The position numbers and the translations under genes are program-made. The notes beneath the pieces were generated by a model. It was not told the DNA's origin. It ran no database searches and saw only the letters and a program-made list of their open reading frames with translations. A stretch of 64,000 bases of DNA from JAKFDI01 sp044508835 (lineage in GTDB: Bacteria > Pseudomonadota > Gammaproteobacteria > Burkholderiales > Burkholderiaceae_C): positions 124,001 through 188,000 of the forward strand of contig JBIQHD010000004.1 in assembly GCA_044508835.1 (NCBI GenBank). Reading direction: 5' to 3'. Shown in pieces: positions 1-8,594 of this stretch; within the stretch, counting starts at the first letter, position 1, and each line of letters opens with the position of its first letter.

Positions 1-379
1 TGCGCCACTGCAGCGCCTCGGCCGGCAGGGGGCGCAGGCCGCTGGCCCACAGCGCGTCGCGGGCGTCGGCCTCGGCGGCGAGGTGGCGCTGCATCAGCAC
101 GCGCTCGTCCCAGGCGCCGCGCAGCAGCTCGGTGGGCTTCGGCCGGGTGTTCAGCACGCGCGTGGGCGCGGGCGTCTCCCAGCGCAGGCCGCCTTCGGCG
201 ACGTAGGTCCAGTCGATGCGCGCCACCGTGACCTGCGCGCCGCGCGGGCCGAACCCCGCCATGGCGCGCAGGCCGAGCAGGCCGTCGCCGCGGGTGAGCG
301 TCTGCAGGTTCAGGCGCGGGCGGAAACGGCCGGGCACGGGCGGGCCGGCGGTCCGCCCGCGAGCGGGGTCGGGAGGCAT
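1..379 (-). CDS. Partial protein at window edge, possibly N-terminal part of an SNF2-type helicase
   Basis: A leftward frame with an ATG at 377-379 stays open for about 126 codons to the window edge, so only the N-terminus is visible. It has a Pro/Arg-rich start, a short beta-rich stretch (around residues 20-70, with VARIDWTYVAEGG), then a charged helical stretch. The pattern weakly recalls the beta-rich region that precedes the helicase core in some bacterial SNF2 proteins, but no helicase motif lies inside the window, so the name is tentative. The frame is also open upstream of the chosen ATG, so the start could lie further out. It diverges from the ferredoxin gene, and the 64-bp gap holds an inverted repeat (386-393/410-417). 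Confidence 0.4.
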   Translation of the reverse strand, partial: MPPDPARGRTAGPPVPGRFRPRLNLQTLTRGDGLLGLRAMAGFGPRGAQVTVARIDWTYVAEGGLRWETPAPTRVLNTRPKPTELLRGAWDERVLMQRHLAAEADARDALWASGLRPLPAEALQWR

Positions 380-385
380 GGCGCG

Positions 386-417
386 ATTCTCGGGGGCGCC
401 GCCGCAGCGCCGAGAAT
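386..417. promoter_or_regulatory. Inverted repeat between divergent genes
   Basis: The arms ATTCTCGG (386-393) and CCGAGAAT (410-417) are perfect complements separated by 16 bp, in the short space between the leftward edge gene and the ferredoxin gene. It could be an operator or simply a hairpin. No regulator gene is adjacent inside the window. Confidence 0.3.
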
Positions 418-443
418 GGCGGTTTCGAATCCACCGATCCGCC

Positions 444-767
444 ATGCCGGACATCACCTTCATCCATCCCGACGGCGAGGCGCAGGGCTTCGAGGCGCCC
501 GAAGGCGTGAGCGCCATGCAGGCCGCCACCGGCGCCGGCGTGCGCGGCCTCCTCGGCGAGTGCGGCGGCTCGCTGCAGTGCGCCACCTGCCATGTGTACG
601 TCGACCCGGCCTGGGCCGCCCGCCTGCCGGCGCCGCTGGCCGGCGAGCTGGAGATGCTCGGCTGCACCGCCGACGAGCGCCGGCCGGAGAGCCGCCTGTC
701 GTGCCAGATCCGGCTCACCGACGCGCTGCACGGCCTGGTGCTGCGGCTGCCCGCGTTCCAGCAGTAG
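444..767 (+). CDS. [2Fe-2S] ferredoxin (adrenodoxin/putidaredoxin type)
   Basis: A 107-residue electron carrier. The cluster ligands are visible as C40-x5-C46-x2-C49 and C87, the spacing of vertebrate-type/adrenodoxin ferredoxins, in the context ECGGSLQCATC and LSCQI. The ATG at 444 gives the usual family length. It is followed 27 bp later by a matching FAD-dependent reductase, so the pair probably passes electrons from NAD(P)H to an oxygenase such as a cytochrome P450 or a ring hydroxylase. No oxygenase gene is visible in the window, so the terminal partner is unknown. The protein is soluble and cytoplasmic, with no signal peptide. Confidence 0.92.
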   Translation: MPDITFIHPDGEAQGFEAPEGVSAMQAATGAGVRGLLGECGGSLQCATCHVYVDPAWAARLPAPLAGELEMLGCTADERRPESRLSCQIRLTDALHGLVLRLPAFQQ

Positions 768-794
768 CCGGCCACGACACGAGAGACCACGACG

Positions 795-2039
795 ATGAAC
801 GAACACACCCAGGCCGGCGACGCGATCGTGATCGTCGGCGGCGGCCATGCCGGCGCGCAGCTGTGCGCGGCGCTGGCCGAGGCGGGGCAGGGCGCGCGCA
901 CGCACCTCGTGTGCGAGGAGCCCGAGCTGCCCTACCAGCGGCCGCCGCTGTCCAAGGCCTACCTGAAGAGCATGGACGAGGCCGTGCAGCCGCACCGCGC
1001 CGAGGCCTGGTATGCCGGGGCCGGCATCACGCTGCACGCCGGCGACCCGGCCGTCGCCATCGACCGCGCCCGCCGCGTGCTGCGCCTGCGGTCCGGGCGC
1101 GAGCTGCCGTACGCGAAGCTCGTGCTCGCCACCGGCTCGCGCCCGCGGCGCCTGCCGCAGCTGCCCGACGCGCTGGACAACGTGCTCGCGCTGCGCAGCG
1201 CGGCCGATGCGCGGCACCTGCGCGAGCGCCTCGCCGCGGCGGCCGGCGTCACGGTGCTCGGCGGCGGCTTCATCGGCCTGGAGGTGGCGGCCACGGCGCG
1301 GGCGCTGGGCAAGCCGGTCACGGTGCTCGAATCCGCGCCGCGGCTGCTGGCGCGCTCGGTCTCGCCGGACGTCGCGGCGCACGTGCTGCAGGTGCACCGC
1401 GCCGGCGGCATCGACCTGCGCCTGGGCGTGGCGGTCGGCGGCTTCGAGATCGACGGCGGCCGCCTCGCCGCCCTGACGGTGGACGGCGAGCGCGAGCGCG
1501 TCGACCTGCTGGTGCTGGGCATCGGCGCCGTGCCCGAATGCCGCCTCGCCGCCGAGGCGGGCCTGGCCTGCGACGACGGCATCGTGGTCGATGCCTGCCT
1601 GCGCACCGCCGACCCGGCCATCCTCGCCATCGGCGACTGCGCGCGCTTTCCCGACGCGGCGAGCGGCCGGCCGCTGCGGCTCGAATCGGTGCAGAACGCC
1701 AACGACCAGGCGAAGACGGCGCTCGCCACGCTGCTCGGGCGCGAGCAGCCGCACGGCGCGCTGCCGTGGTTCTGGTCCGAGCAGGGCGGCCTGCGGCTGC
1801 AGATGGCCGGACTCGTGCCGGTCGAGGGCGTGCGCCACCGCCGCCCCGGCGCGCAGCCGGGCAGCTTCTCGGTCCTGCACTATGTGGACGGGCGGCTCGC
1901 CTGCGTGGAAAGCGTCAACGCGCCGATGGACCACCTGATGGCGCGCCGCCTGCTCGAAGCCGGCGCCAGCCCCGCGCCCGAGGTGGCGTGCGATCCGGCG
2001 GTGGCGTGGAAGACGCTCGTGGCCGAACTGGGGCGCTGA
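795..2039 (+). CDS. FAD-dependent ferredoxin reductase (putidaredoxin/rhodocoxin reductase type)
   Basis: A 414-residue flavoprotein that should move electrons from NAD(P)H to the ferredoxin encoded just upstream. The N-terminal FAD motif is IVGGGHAG (about 13-20), the second Rossmann motif is VLGGGFIGLEVA (about 153-164), and the ATG/GD flavin-binding signature AIGDCARFP is near 277. The segment YQRPPLSKAYL is typical of this reductase family. A C-terminal reductase domain follows. Length and motif order match putidaredoxin reductase relatives. Which oxygenase it serves is not known. Confidence 0.9.
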   Translation: MNEHTQAGDAIVIVGGGHAGAQLCAALAEAGQGARTHLVCEEPELPYQRPPLSKAYLKSMDEAVQPHRAEAWYAGAGITLHAGDPAVAIDRARRVLRLRSGRELPYAKLVLATGSRPRRLPQLPDALDNVLALRSAADARHLRERLAAAAGVTVLGGGFIGLEVAATARALGKPVTVLESAPRLLARSVSPDVAAHVLQVHRAGGIDLRLGVAVGGFEIDGGRLAALTVDGERERVDLLVLGIGAVPECRLAAEAGLACDDGIVVDACLRTADPAILAIGDCARFPDAASGRPLRLESVQNANDQAKTALATLLGREQPHGALPWFWSEQGGLRLQMAGLVPVEGVRHRRPGAQPGSFSVLHYVDGRLACVESVNAPMDHLMARRLLEAGASPAPEVACDPAVAWKTLVAELGR

Positions 2040-2045
2040 CGGGCC

Positions 2046-3407
2046 CTACGGCCCGAGCTGCGAATCCATCCACGCGATGCGCGCCTGCAGCCATTCCTTC
2101 ATCACCGCGATCTCGCCTTCGTAGGAACCGGGCACGACGCGGGTGGTGTCCAGCGTGGAGCCCATGATCTGCCAGCGCTCGAAGTTGGCGGCCTGGGCCT
2201 CGCCGAGCTGCACGGCACGCCGGTCGATGTAGGCGAGGAGCCTGTCGAACTCGCCGTCCGCCTTCATCGCGGCCCACCGCGCCTTCACCCGGGCCTCGAA
2301 GGCCGGGTCCTCGAACAGGCGGGCGAACCAGGGCGCGAGCCGCACGTACCAGCCCTCGGGGTCGCCGGCCGCCGCCGAGGTCGTGTTGCCGATGGCGCGG
2401 TCGAAGTCCCACAGCGGGCCGAAGAACAGCTTGCCGCCGCGCGGCTTGTAGAGGTAGGTGCTCAGCCGCAGGTTGCCGTCCACGTTCTTCACCATCTCCT
2501 GGATGAGGAAGTAGGTGATGGCCGACTCGACGTCGATGTAGGCCTCGTAGCCCCGGGCCGGGTCCGTGAAGTCGGGGCCGAGGATGGCGTTGTCGACCGC
2601 GTCGATGTAGCCGACGATGTAGTCGCGCTGCGGCTTCCGGGCGTCGTCCAGCAGGTACTCGGGGTCGCTCAGGCAGAAGACCATGCGCGTCCTGCGCTTG
2701 GAGTCGAAGCAGAAGTCCTCGCCCCGGCGCTGGTCCACCTCCAGCAGGTAGCCGCCGGAGACCGCGTCGCCGCCGACGTCGGTCTCCTCCAATTGCGGAA
2801 TGTCGACCCGGTCCGGGGCGACGCGGATGTTCTCCGTGAGCTGGTACACGCCGTCGTACGAGCCGTTGAGCGTGAGGTGCACGAACTCGGAGCGCGGGGT
2901 GTAGGCCATGCCGAACCGGCGGCTCATCTCGAACACGATGTCGTTGCGAAGCAGCGTCTTGTCGGCGTAGTTGGCCAGCAGCACCCAGTGGCGGCTGGCG
3001 GGCATGCCCAGCAGCGCGGTGCCGTCCGCCAGGCGCACGCGGTACGGCTTCTTCCGGTAGTTCCAGGTGGTGTTGCCCCGGCCGCGGATCTCCAGGTCGC
3101 CGGCCGCGAGCGCCTGCCCGTCGGCGTCGACGAGGGTCCAGGCGCCGTCGAGGTAGTCCTCGCGCGAGACGATGGGCGCATGGCCGGCCGTCTCGATCGA
3201 CAGCGTCGCCAGGCGCGCGGGCACGGCCGGCGCCGGCGGCGCCTGCGGCTCCTCCGCCGCGGGCGCGTCGCTGCCGCCGCCACCGCCGCAGGCCGCCAGC
3301 AGCGCGAGCAGCCCGGCGGCGGCCAGCGAGCGCCACGGGCGCCTCGGCGGGCCGGCGGGAACGTTCCGGCGGACGGGGGCGGCGGCGATGGCGTCTTCCG
3401 TGTGCAT
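2046..3407 (-). CDS. CotH-kinase family lipoprotein
   Basis: Convergent with the reductase, and its TAG lies inside a small GGGCC/GGCCC hairpin (2040-2055). From the ATG at 3407 the protein is about 453 residues; a start at 3452 would add 15. The N-terminus has a basic stretch, a hydrophobic segment and the lipobox LLAAC followed by a Gly run, so it is predicted to be an exported lipoprotein. The body carries CotH-family landmarks: RGRGNTTW, YADKTLLRND, GVYQLTENI and GPLWDFDRA, the last with the likely metal-binding Asp pair. CotH of Bacillus is an atypical protein kinase of the spore coat. Gram-negative homologues exist, but their targets are largely unknown, so kinase activity here is an inference. 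Confidence 0.85.
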   Translation of the reverse strand: MHTEDAIAAAPVRRNVPAGPPRRPWRSLAAAGLLALLAACGGGGGSDAPAAEEPQAPPAPAVPARLATLSIETAGHAPIVSREDYLDGAWTLVDADGQALAAGDLEIRGRGNTTWNYRKKPYRVRLADGTALLGMPASRHWVLLANYADKTLLRNDIVFEMSRRFGMAYTPRSEFVHLTLNGSYDGVYQLTENIRVAPDRVDIPQLEETDVGGDAVSGGYLLEVDQRRGEDFCFDSKRRTRMVFCLSDPEYLLDDARKPQRDYIVGYIDAVDNAILGPDFTDPARGYEAYIDVESAITYFLIQEMVKNVDGNLRLSTYLYKPRGGKLFFGPLWDFDRAIGNTTSAAAGDPEGWYVRLAPWFARLFEDPAFEARVKARWAAMKADGEFDRLLAYIDRRAVQLGEAQAANFERWQIMGSTLDTTRVVPGSYEGEIAVMKEWLQARIAWMDSQLGP

Positions 3408-3592
3408 GGCGAAGTCCGAAGGCGGTGGGGCCCGCCTCGGAGCAAACGCCATGCCGCGCCGGCGCGCCCCGGCCGCGGGAGCGGGTCATCGCGCATTGCC
3501 AGCCGGCCGCGGCCGGCTACAAACGAGCCCGGCGCGGCATTCCGGCCGAATCCCCATCCACCGCATCACCGCATCACTGCCCGAGGCCGCCC

Positions 3593-4741
3593 ATGCCGCT
3601 GGACCTGCACCGCTCCTGGACCGACGAGGCGCTGGACCTGTTCCGCGACAACGTCGTGCGCTTCGTCGAGGCCGAGGTGCGGCCCGGCGACGAGGCCGCC
3701 CGCCGGCGCGGCCACGTGGGCATGGACCTGTGGCGCCGGGCCGGCGAGCTGGGCCTGCTGTGCATCGACGTGCCCGAGGCCTACGGCGGCGCCGGCGGCG
3801 ATTTCCGCCACGAGGCCGTGCTGTGCGAGGAACTGGCGCGCCGCGCGCTCACCGGCTTCGGGCATTCGGTGCACGGCATCGTCGCGCACTACCTGCTCAA
3901 CCACGGCACCGAGGCGCAGAAGCGCCGCTTCCTGCCGCGCATGGCGCGCGGCGAGATCGTCGGCGCCATCGCCATGACCGAGCCCGGGACCGGCTCCGAC
4001 CTGCAGGCGGTGCGCACCCGCGCCGAGCGCGTGCCCGGCGGCTGGCGGCTGCACGGCGCCAAGACCTTCGTCACCAACGGCCTGCTCGCCGGCGTGGTGC
4101 TGGTGGTGGCCAAGACCGACCCGGCGCAGGGCGCGCGCGGCATCTCCATCCTCGCCGTGGAGACGCAGGGCTGCGAGGGCTTCGCCGTCAGCCGCGTGCT
4201 CGACAAGATCGGCCTGAAGGCGCAGGACACCTCGGAGCTGTTCTTCGACGGCGTGTTCGTGCCCGAGGAGAACCTGCTCGGCGGCAGGGAGGGGCAGGGC
4301 TTCTACCAGCTGATGGGTGACCTGCCCTACGAGCGCCTCGTCATCGGCGTGGGCTCGCTCGCCGCCATGGAAGGCGCCTACGAGGCGACGCTCGCCTACG
4401 TGCGCGAGCGCACGGCCTTCGGCCAGCCCGTCGCGAGCTTCCAGAACACCAGGTTCAAGCTGGCCGAGATCGCCACCACGCTGAGCGTCGGGCGCGCCTT
4501 CATCGACCGCTGCGTCGAGCAGCTCGTCGCCGGCACCCTGGACACCGCCACCGCCTCGATGGCCAAGCTGTGGGGCAGCGAGATGCAGGGCAAGGTGGTC
4601 GACGAGTGCCTGCAGCTCTTCGGCGGCCACGGCTACATGAACGAGAACATGATCGCGCGCATGTATGCCGACGCCCGCGTGCAGCGCATCTACGGCGGCA
4701 CGAACGAGATCATGAAAGAGGTGATCGCGCGCGGGCTCTGA
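3593..4741 (+). CDS. Acyl-CoA dehydrogenase (long-chain type)
   Basis: A 382-residue FAD enzyme expected to introduce a trans-2 double bond into an acyl-CoA and pass electrons to ETF. The ATG at 3593 follows a GC-rich leader and gives the usual family length. Visible features are the flavin/substrate motif AMTEPGTGSDLQ, the mid-protein helix with the ERL motif (family base position in long-chain and isovaleryl types), and the C-terminal LFGGHGYMNE and IYGGTNEIM. The position that is Glu in medium-chain enzymes is Gly here (YGGT), as in long-chain/isovaleryl types. It ends 13 bp from the convergent GntR gene, and no beta-oxidation partner is directly adjacent. Confidence 0.92.
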   Translation: MPLDLHRSWTDEALDLFRDNVVRFVEAEVRPGDEAARRRGHVGMDLWRRAGELGLLCIDVPEAYGGAGGDFRHEAVLCEELARRALTGFGHSVHGIVAHYLLNHGTEAQKRRFLPRMARGEIVGAIAMTEPGTGSDLQAVRTRAERVPGGWRLHGAKTFVTNGLLAGVVLVVAKTDPAQGARGISILAVETQGCEGFAVSRVLDKIGLKAQDTSELFFDGVFVPEENLLGGREGQGFYQLMGDLPYERLVIGVGSLAAMEGAYEATLAYVRERTAFGQPVASFQNTRFKLAEIATTLSVGRAFIDRCVEQLVAGTLDTATASMAKLWGSEMQGKVVDECLQLFGGHGYMNENMIARMYADARVQRIYGGTNEIMKEVIARGL

Positions 4742-4754
4742 GCCCGGCCGCGTC

Positions 4755-5537
4755 CTAGGCCCCGCGCCCCGCCGCGAGGTCGGCCAGCACGCTGGACAGG
4801 CGCGCCTCGAACAGCGCCGCGATGTGCTCGCGCGCGAGCTGCTCGGCGGCGTCGGCGTCCTTGCGCTCGATGGCGTCCAGCAGCGCCAGGCGCTCCTTCA
4901 GCCAGACGTCGCCGGGGGCCGGCGAGGCGAGCGAGGTCTGCCCGAGCAGCAGCATCGCCTCGTGCGTGGAGCGCAGCATCTTCAGCAGGTACCGGTTGTG
5001 CGAGCAGCGGTACAGCGTGCCGTGGAACAGGCGGTTGTTCTCGGCCAGGTCGTGCGGGTCGGTCAGCTGGGCGTTGCGCTCGACGATCTTGCGCAGGATC
5101 GCGATCTCGACCTCGGACGCATGCTGCGCCGCCAGGCGCGCCGCCGTGCCCTCTAGCACCGCCCGCATGGCGTACAGCTCGCTGATGGCGCGGTGGTCCA
5201 GCTCCACGACCGCCAGGCCGCGCGAGCCGTCGTTGACCGCCAGGCCCTGCTCCTCCAGCCGGGCCAGGGCGGCGCGCACCGGCGTGCGGCTCAGGCCGAT
5301 GCGCTCGGCGAGCTCCGCCTCGCGCAGCCGGGTGCCGCCCTTGAGCTCGCCGCGCTCGATGGCGCGGATGAGGATGCGGTACGCCCGCTCGCCGCCGGGC
5401 AGGTCGGCGAGGTCCTCGTCGTCGGCGGCGTGCGCGGCCTTCGCCGCGGCGCCCCTGGCCGGCTTGCGGGCGTTCGGCTTGCCGGCGGCGGAGCGGCGCG
5501 CGGCGCCGGGAGAGGAGGAGCGGGCGGATGGCTTCAT
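4755..5537 (-). CDS. GntR-family regulator, FadR/FCD subfamily
   Basis: From ATG 5537 the protein is 260 residues; an alternative ATG at 5570 adds 11. A basic Ala/Lys tail of about 50 residues precedes the winged-helix domain (GERAYRILIRAIERGELKGG ... LSRTPVRAALARLEEQG). The FCD ligand domain follows, with the Asp/His set DPHDLAENNRLFHG and HNRYLLK typical of metal- and carboxylate-binding FCD proteins. It is transcribed away from the aldehyde dehydrogenase gene. The intergenic region carries a perfect 12-bp palindrome of the GntR/FCD kind (5642-5653), so it probably represses the aldehyde/alcohol dehydrogenase pair until an organic acid effector binds. Confidence 0.92.
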   Translation of the reverse strand: MKPSARSSSPGAARRSAAGKPNARKPARGAAAKAAHAADDEDLADLPGGERAYRILIRAIERGELKGGTRLREAELAERIGLSRTPVRAALARLEEQGLAVNDGSRGLAVVELDHRAISELYAMRAVLEGTAARLAAQHASEVEIAILRKIVERNAQLTDPHDLAENNRLFHGTLYRCSHNRYLLKMLRSTHEAMLLLGQTSLASPAPGDVWLKERLALLDAIERKDADAAEQLAREHIAALFEARLSSVLADLAAGRGA

Positions 5538-5624
5538 CGATGGCGCGTGTCGGAACGGAGGAACGCGCATTTTGAGCCCATGCGCGCCGCCGGCACGAGG
5601 GGGCGGCGGATTCCGGCGTGGGCC

Positions 5625-5653
5625 TTGCTCATTTGCACTTCAATGTATACATT
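5625..5653 (+). promoter_or_regulatory. Promoter with GntR-type operator upstream of the aldehyde dehydrogenase gene
   Basis: AATGTATACATT (5642-5653) is a perfect 12-bp palindrome of the GT-N(x)-AC form used by FadR/FCD repressors. A likely -35 TTGCTC (5625-5630) and -10 TACATT (5648-5653) are 17 bp apart, so the operator covers the -10 box, which fits repression by the divergent GntR protein. The start codon of the aldehyde dehydrogenase is 21 bp downstream. The promoter hexamers are a reading by eye. Confidence 0.65.
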
Positions 5654-5673
5654 AGGACACCAAAGAATCCAGC

Positions 5674-7113
5674 ATGGTGCAGAACGTGACGATACCCCCC
5701 CAAATCCCTTCGCTGATCGGCGGCGAGTGGCAGCCCGGCAACGGCGGCTCGGCGCCGCTGCTCGACAAGTTCAGCGCCCGGCCGGTGGCCGAGATCGCCC
5801 TCGTCGGCCGCGACCAGGTGGCCGATGCCGTGGCCATGGCCGCCGCGGCCACGCGCCGCGGCGTGCCCACGGCGTACGAGCGCGGGCAGGTGCTCGACCG
5901 CGCCGCGGCCGGCATCGAGGCGCGCCAGGCCGAGCTCGGCGAGGTGCTGCGCATCGAGGCCGGCTTCACCGCCGCGGACGCGCAGAACGAGGTGGCGCGC
6001 TGCGCCCAGACCCTGCGCCTGTGCGCGCAGGAGGCGCGCCGCCTGTGCGGCGACATGGTGCCGATGGAAGGCGCGGCCCAGCAGGGCGGCCGCCTCGGGT
6101 TCACGCTGCGCGTGCCCCTGGGCACGGTGTGCGCGATCACGCCGTTCAACTCGCCGCTGAACGTCGTTGCCCACAAGATCGGCCCGGCGCTGGCCGCGGG
6201 GAACGCGGCGGTGCTCAAGTCCTCGCTGTTCACGCCCTTCAGCGCCAACCTGCTGGCGCAGGTGCTGCTCGACGCCGGCGTGCCCGGCGGCATGCTCTCG
6301 GTCCTGCACGGCGACGCCCAGGCCGGCCAGTGGCTGCTGGAGGAGCGCGAGCTCCACTTCTTCGCCTTCACCGGCAGCACCGAGGTGGGCCGGCGCATCC
6401 AGGCCCGGCTCGGCCTGCGGCGCAGCCAGATGGAGCTGGGCAGCATCGCGCACGTGGTCGTCGACGCCACGGCCGACATCGCGCGCGCCGTGCCGCGCAT
6501 CGTGGGCGCCGGCTTCCGCAAGGCGGGGCAGGTGTGCACCTCCACGCAGGTGCTGCTGGTGCACCGCAGCCGCTACGACGACACGCTGGCGCTGCTGCGC
6601 GAGCAGGTGGCGGCGCTGACCTATGGCGACCCCGCGGCCGAGGGCGTGGTGATCGGCCCGCTGATCAGCGAGCCCTCCGCGCAGCGGGTGCAGGACTGGG
6701 TGGACGAGGCGCGGGCGCAGGGCGCCACGGCGCTCGTGGGCGGCACGCGCGAGCGCTGCGTGGTCGCGCCCACCCTGCTGGTGGACACCGCGCCCGGCAT
6801 GAAGGTGCGCCGGGACGAGGTCTTCGGGCCGGTGCTGAGCGTGCTGCCGTTCGACGACTTCGGCGACGCGCTGGCGCAGGTCAACGGCACGCCCTACGGC
6901 CTGTCGGCCGGGGTCTTCACCAACGACATGGGCCATGCGCTGCGGGCCGCGCGCACGCTGCGCAGCGGCTCCGTGCACATCAACGAGGCCTCCAGCGCGC
7001 GCGTGGACCTCATGCCCTTCGGCGGTTCCAAGGACAGCGGCTTCGGCCGCGAAGGCCCGGCCTACGCCGTGCGCGAGATGACCGAGGAACGGCTGGTCAC
7101 CTTTTCCGGATGA
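5674..7113 (+). CDS. NAD(P)-dependent aldehyde dehydrogenase
   Basis: A 479-residue enzyme oxidising an aldehyde to the acid. It has the fold landmarks TPFNSPLNVVAHKIGPALAAGN, the cofactor loop FTGSTEVG, MELGS in place of the usual ELGG, and the catalytic Cys in AGQVCTSTQ (about residue 288). Its C-terminal motif PFGGSKDSGFGREG is complete. The next gene, an iron-type alcohol dehydrogenase, overlaps or abuts it, so the two probably act in one alcohol-to-aldehyde-to-acid route. The substrate cannot be named; phosphono-, sulfo- or semialdehyde enzymes share this form. Control is likely by the divergent GntR protein through the operator at 5642-5653. Confidence 0.92.
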   Translation: MVQNVTIPPQIPSLIGGEWQPGNGGSAPLLDKFSARPVAEIALVGRDQVADAVAMAAAATRRGVPTAYERGQVLDRAAAGIEARQAELGEVLRIEAGFTAADAQNEVARCAQTLRLCAQEARRLCGDMVPMEGAAQQGGRLGFTLRVPLGTVCAITPFNSPLNVVAHKIGPALAAGNAAVLKSSLFTPFSANLLAQVLLDAGVPGGMLSVLHGDAQAGQWLLEERELHFFAFTGSTEVGRRIQARLGLRRSQMELGSIAHVVVDATADIARAVPRIVGAGFRKAGQVCTSTQVLLVHRSRYDDTLALLREQVAALTYGDPAAEGVVIGPLISEPSAQRVQDWVDEARAQGATALVGGTRERCVVAPTLLVDTAPGMKVRRDEVFGPVLSVLPFDDFGDALAQVNGTPYGLSAGVFTNDMGHALRAARTLRSGSVHINEASSARVDLMPFGGSKDSGFGREGPAYAVREMTEERLVTFSG

Positions 7114-7121
7114 GGTTGCAG

Positions 7122-8285
7122 ATGAACATGAACGCCCTGTCGTGGTACTGCTGCCCGACCAAGATCCACCTGGGCGCCGGCTCGCACGCCAAGATCGAGG
7201 AGATCGTGCGCGGGCTGGGCTGCACGCGCCTGTTCATCGCGCTCGACGCGGCGCTGCTCGGCGGCGACTTCCATGCGCGCATCGCGGCGCTGCTCGACCG
7301 CTGCGGCGTGGCGAGCGCCGTCTTCACCGAGATCGAGCCCGACCCGAGCGCCGACACGGTGGACAAGGCGTTCGCCGTGGCGAAGGCGCTGGACCCGCAG
7401 GCCGTGCTCGCGATCGGCGGCGGCAGCACGATGGACGTGGCCAAGGCGGTGGCCATCCTCGCCACCAACGGCGGCCGCATCCACGACTACGAGGGCATCG
7501 AGAAGTTCAAGGTGCGCCCGCTGCCGCGCATCGCCGTGCCGACCACGGCGGGCACCGGCTCGGAGGTGTCGGGCTCCTGCGTCATCACCGACACGCAGCG
7601 CAACCTGAAGATGTCGGTGCGCCATGCGCAGCTGAACCCGGCCGACGTGGCCATCCTCGACCCGCTGGCGGTGGTCACGGTGCCCGCCCACGTGGCGGCG
7701 CACTCGGGGCTCGACGCCTTCGTGCATGCCTTCGAGAGCTACGTCTCGTTGCAGGCCAACCCGGTCACCGACGCGCTGAACCTGCATGCCGTCGAGCTGC
7801 TGTCGGGGCACCTGCGGCCCTTCGTCGCGCAGCGCGCCAACCTCGAGGCCGGGCTGGCGATGCTGTGCGGCTCGACGCTGGCCGGCATGACCTTCGGCAT
7901 CACGGGCCTGGGCAACGTGCACTGCATGGCGCGCTTCGTGGGCACGCAGCTGCACCTGTCGCACGGGCTGTCCAACGCGCTGTGCCTGCCCACCGTGGCG
8001 CGGTTCAACCTGGCGGCCAACCCGCGCAAGTTCGCGCGGCTGGCGCAGGCCATGGGCTGCCGCGTCGAGGGCCGCACGGAGCTGGAGGCGGCGCACGAGG
8101 CGGTGCGGGCGATCACCGCGCTGTGCGCCGACCTGGGCATCCCGGCGCGGCTGCGCGACGTCGGCGCCACGCACGACAGCCTGCCCGCCATGGCGCGCCT
8201 GTGCGCCGAGGCCGGCTACAACCGCTGGAACCCGCGCCACACGACCTACGCCGACTTCCTGGCGCTGTTCGAGCAGGCGTATTGA
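7122..8285 (+). CDS. Iron-containing (group III) alcohol dehydrogenase
   Basis: A 387-residue enzyme. The ATG at 7122 is preferred because GAGG (7112-7115) sits six bases upstream; an ATG at 7110, overlapping the previous stop codon as ATGA, would add four residues. Family features are the NAD-binding GGGSTMDVAKAVA, the loop PTTAGTGSEVSG, and metal ligands Asp in NPADVAILD and His in HSGLDAFVHAFE and LSHGLSNAL. It probably interconverts an alcohol and the aldehyde used by the upstream dehydrogenase. Substrate unknown. Confidence 0.9.
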   Translation: MNMNALSWYCCPTKIHLGAGSHAKIEEIVRGLGCTRLFIALDAALLGGDFHARIAALLDRCGVASAVFTEIEPDPSADTVDKAFAVAKALDPQAVLAIGGGSTMDVAKAVAILATNGGRIHDYEGIEKFKVRPLPRIAVPTTAGTGSEVSGSCVITDTQRNLKMSVRHAQLNPADVAILDPLAVVTVPAHVAAHSGLDAFVHAFESYVSLQANPVTDALNLHAVELLSGHLRPFVAQRANLEAGLAMLCGSTLAGMTFGITGLGNVHCMARFVGTQLHLSHGLSNALCLPTVARFNLAANPRKFARLAQAMGCRVEGRTELEAAHEAVRAITALCADLGIPARLRDVGATHDSLPAMARLCAEAGYNRWNPRHTTYADFLALFEQAY

Positions 8286-8334
8286 GCCGCGCGCCGGCGG
8301 CGTAGAGCGCCGGCACCGGCACGAGGAGTGCGCG

Positions 8335-8594
8335 ATGCAGACCGGCGACGGCGTGGACCGCGGCGCCAACCTGCGGCAGTTCCGGCATTTCGTCGCGCTG
8401 AGCGAGACGCTGAACTTCAGCAAGGCCGCCGACGCGCTGGGTATCGGGCAGGCGGCGCTCTCCGCCTCGATCCAGAAGCTGGAGGAGCGGCTGGGCGTGC
8501 TGCTGTTCGTGCGCACCAGCAAGTCGGTGGCGCCCACCGACGCCGGCCGGCGGCTGCTCGACGACGCCCGGGCGCTCGTCGGCCAGGCCGACCA
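8335..8594 (+). pseudogene. LysR-family regulator fragment, DNA-binding domain only
   Basis: The frame from ATG 8335 encodes a good LysR helix-turn-helix (LRQFRHFVALSETLNFSKAA, then SASIQKLEERLG and FVRTSKSVAPTDAGRRLL). It loses homology near residue 87 and stops at 8616 after 93 codons. LysR proteins are about 300 residues, so the whole effector domain is missing. At the break the other reading frame becomes a CoA-transferase subunit lacking its own start, so this is a fusion scar and not a simple nonsense mutation. A free 93-residue DNA-binding peptide could still be made and might bind the old operator, but nothing here shows that. Confidence 0.85.

Noticed and set aside
83..2167. Very long open frames on the other strand or in other frames, for example across the ferredoxin-reductase region and across nrdA
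   Set aside because: They are Arg/Pro/Ala-rich translations produced by the high GC content and overlap genes with clear motifs. None shows a domain of its own.
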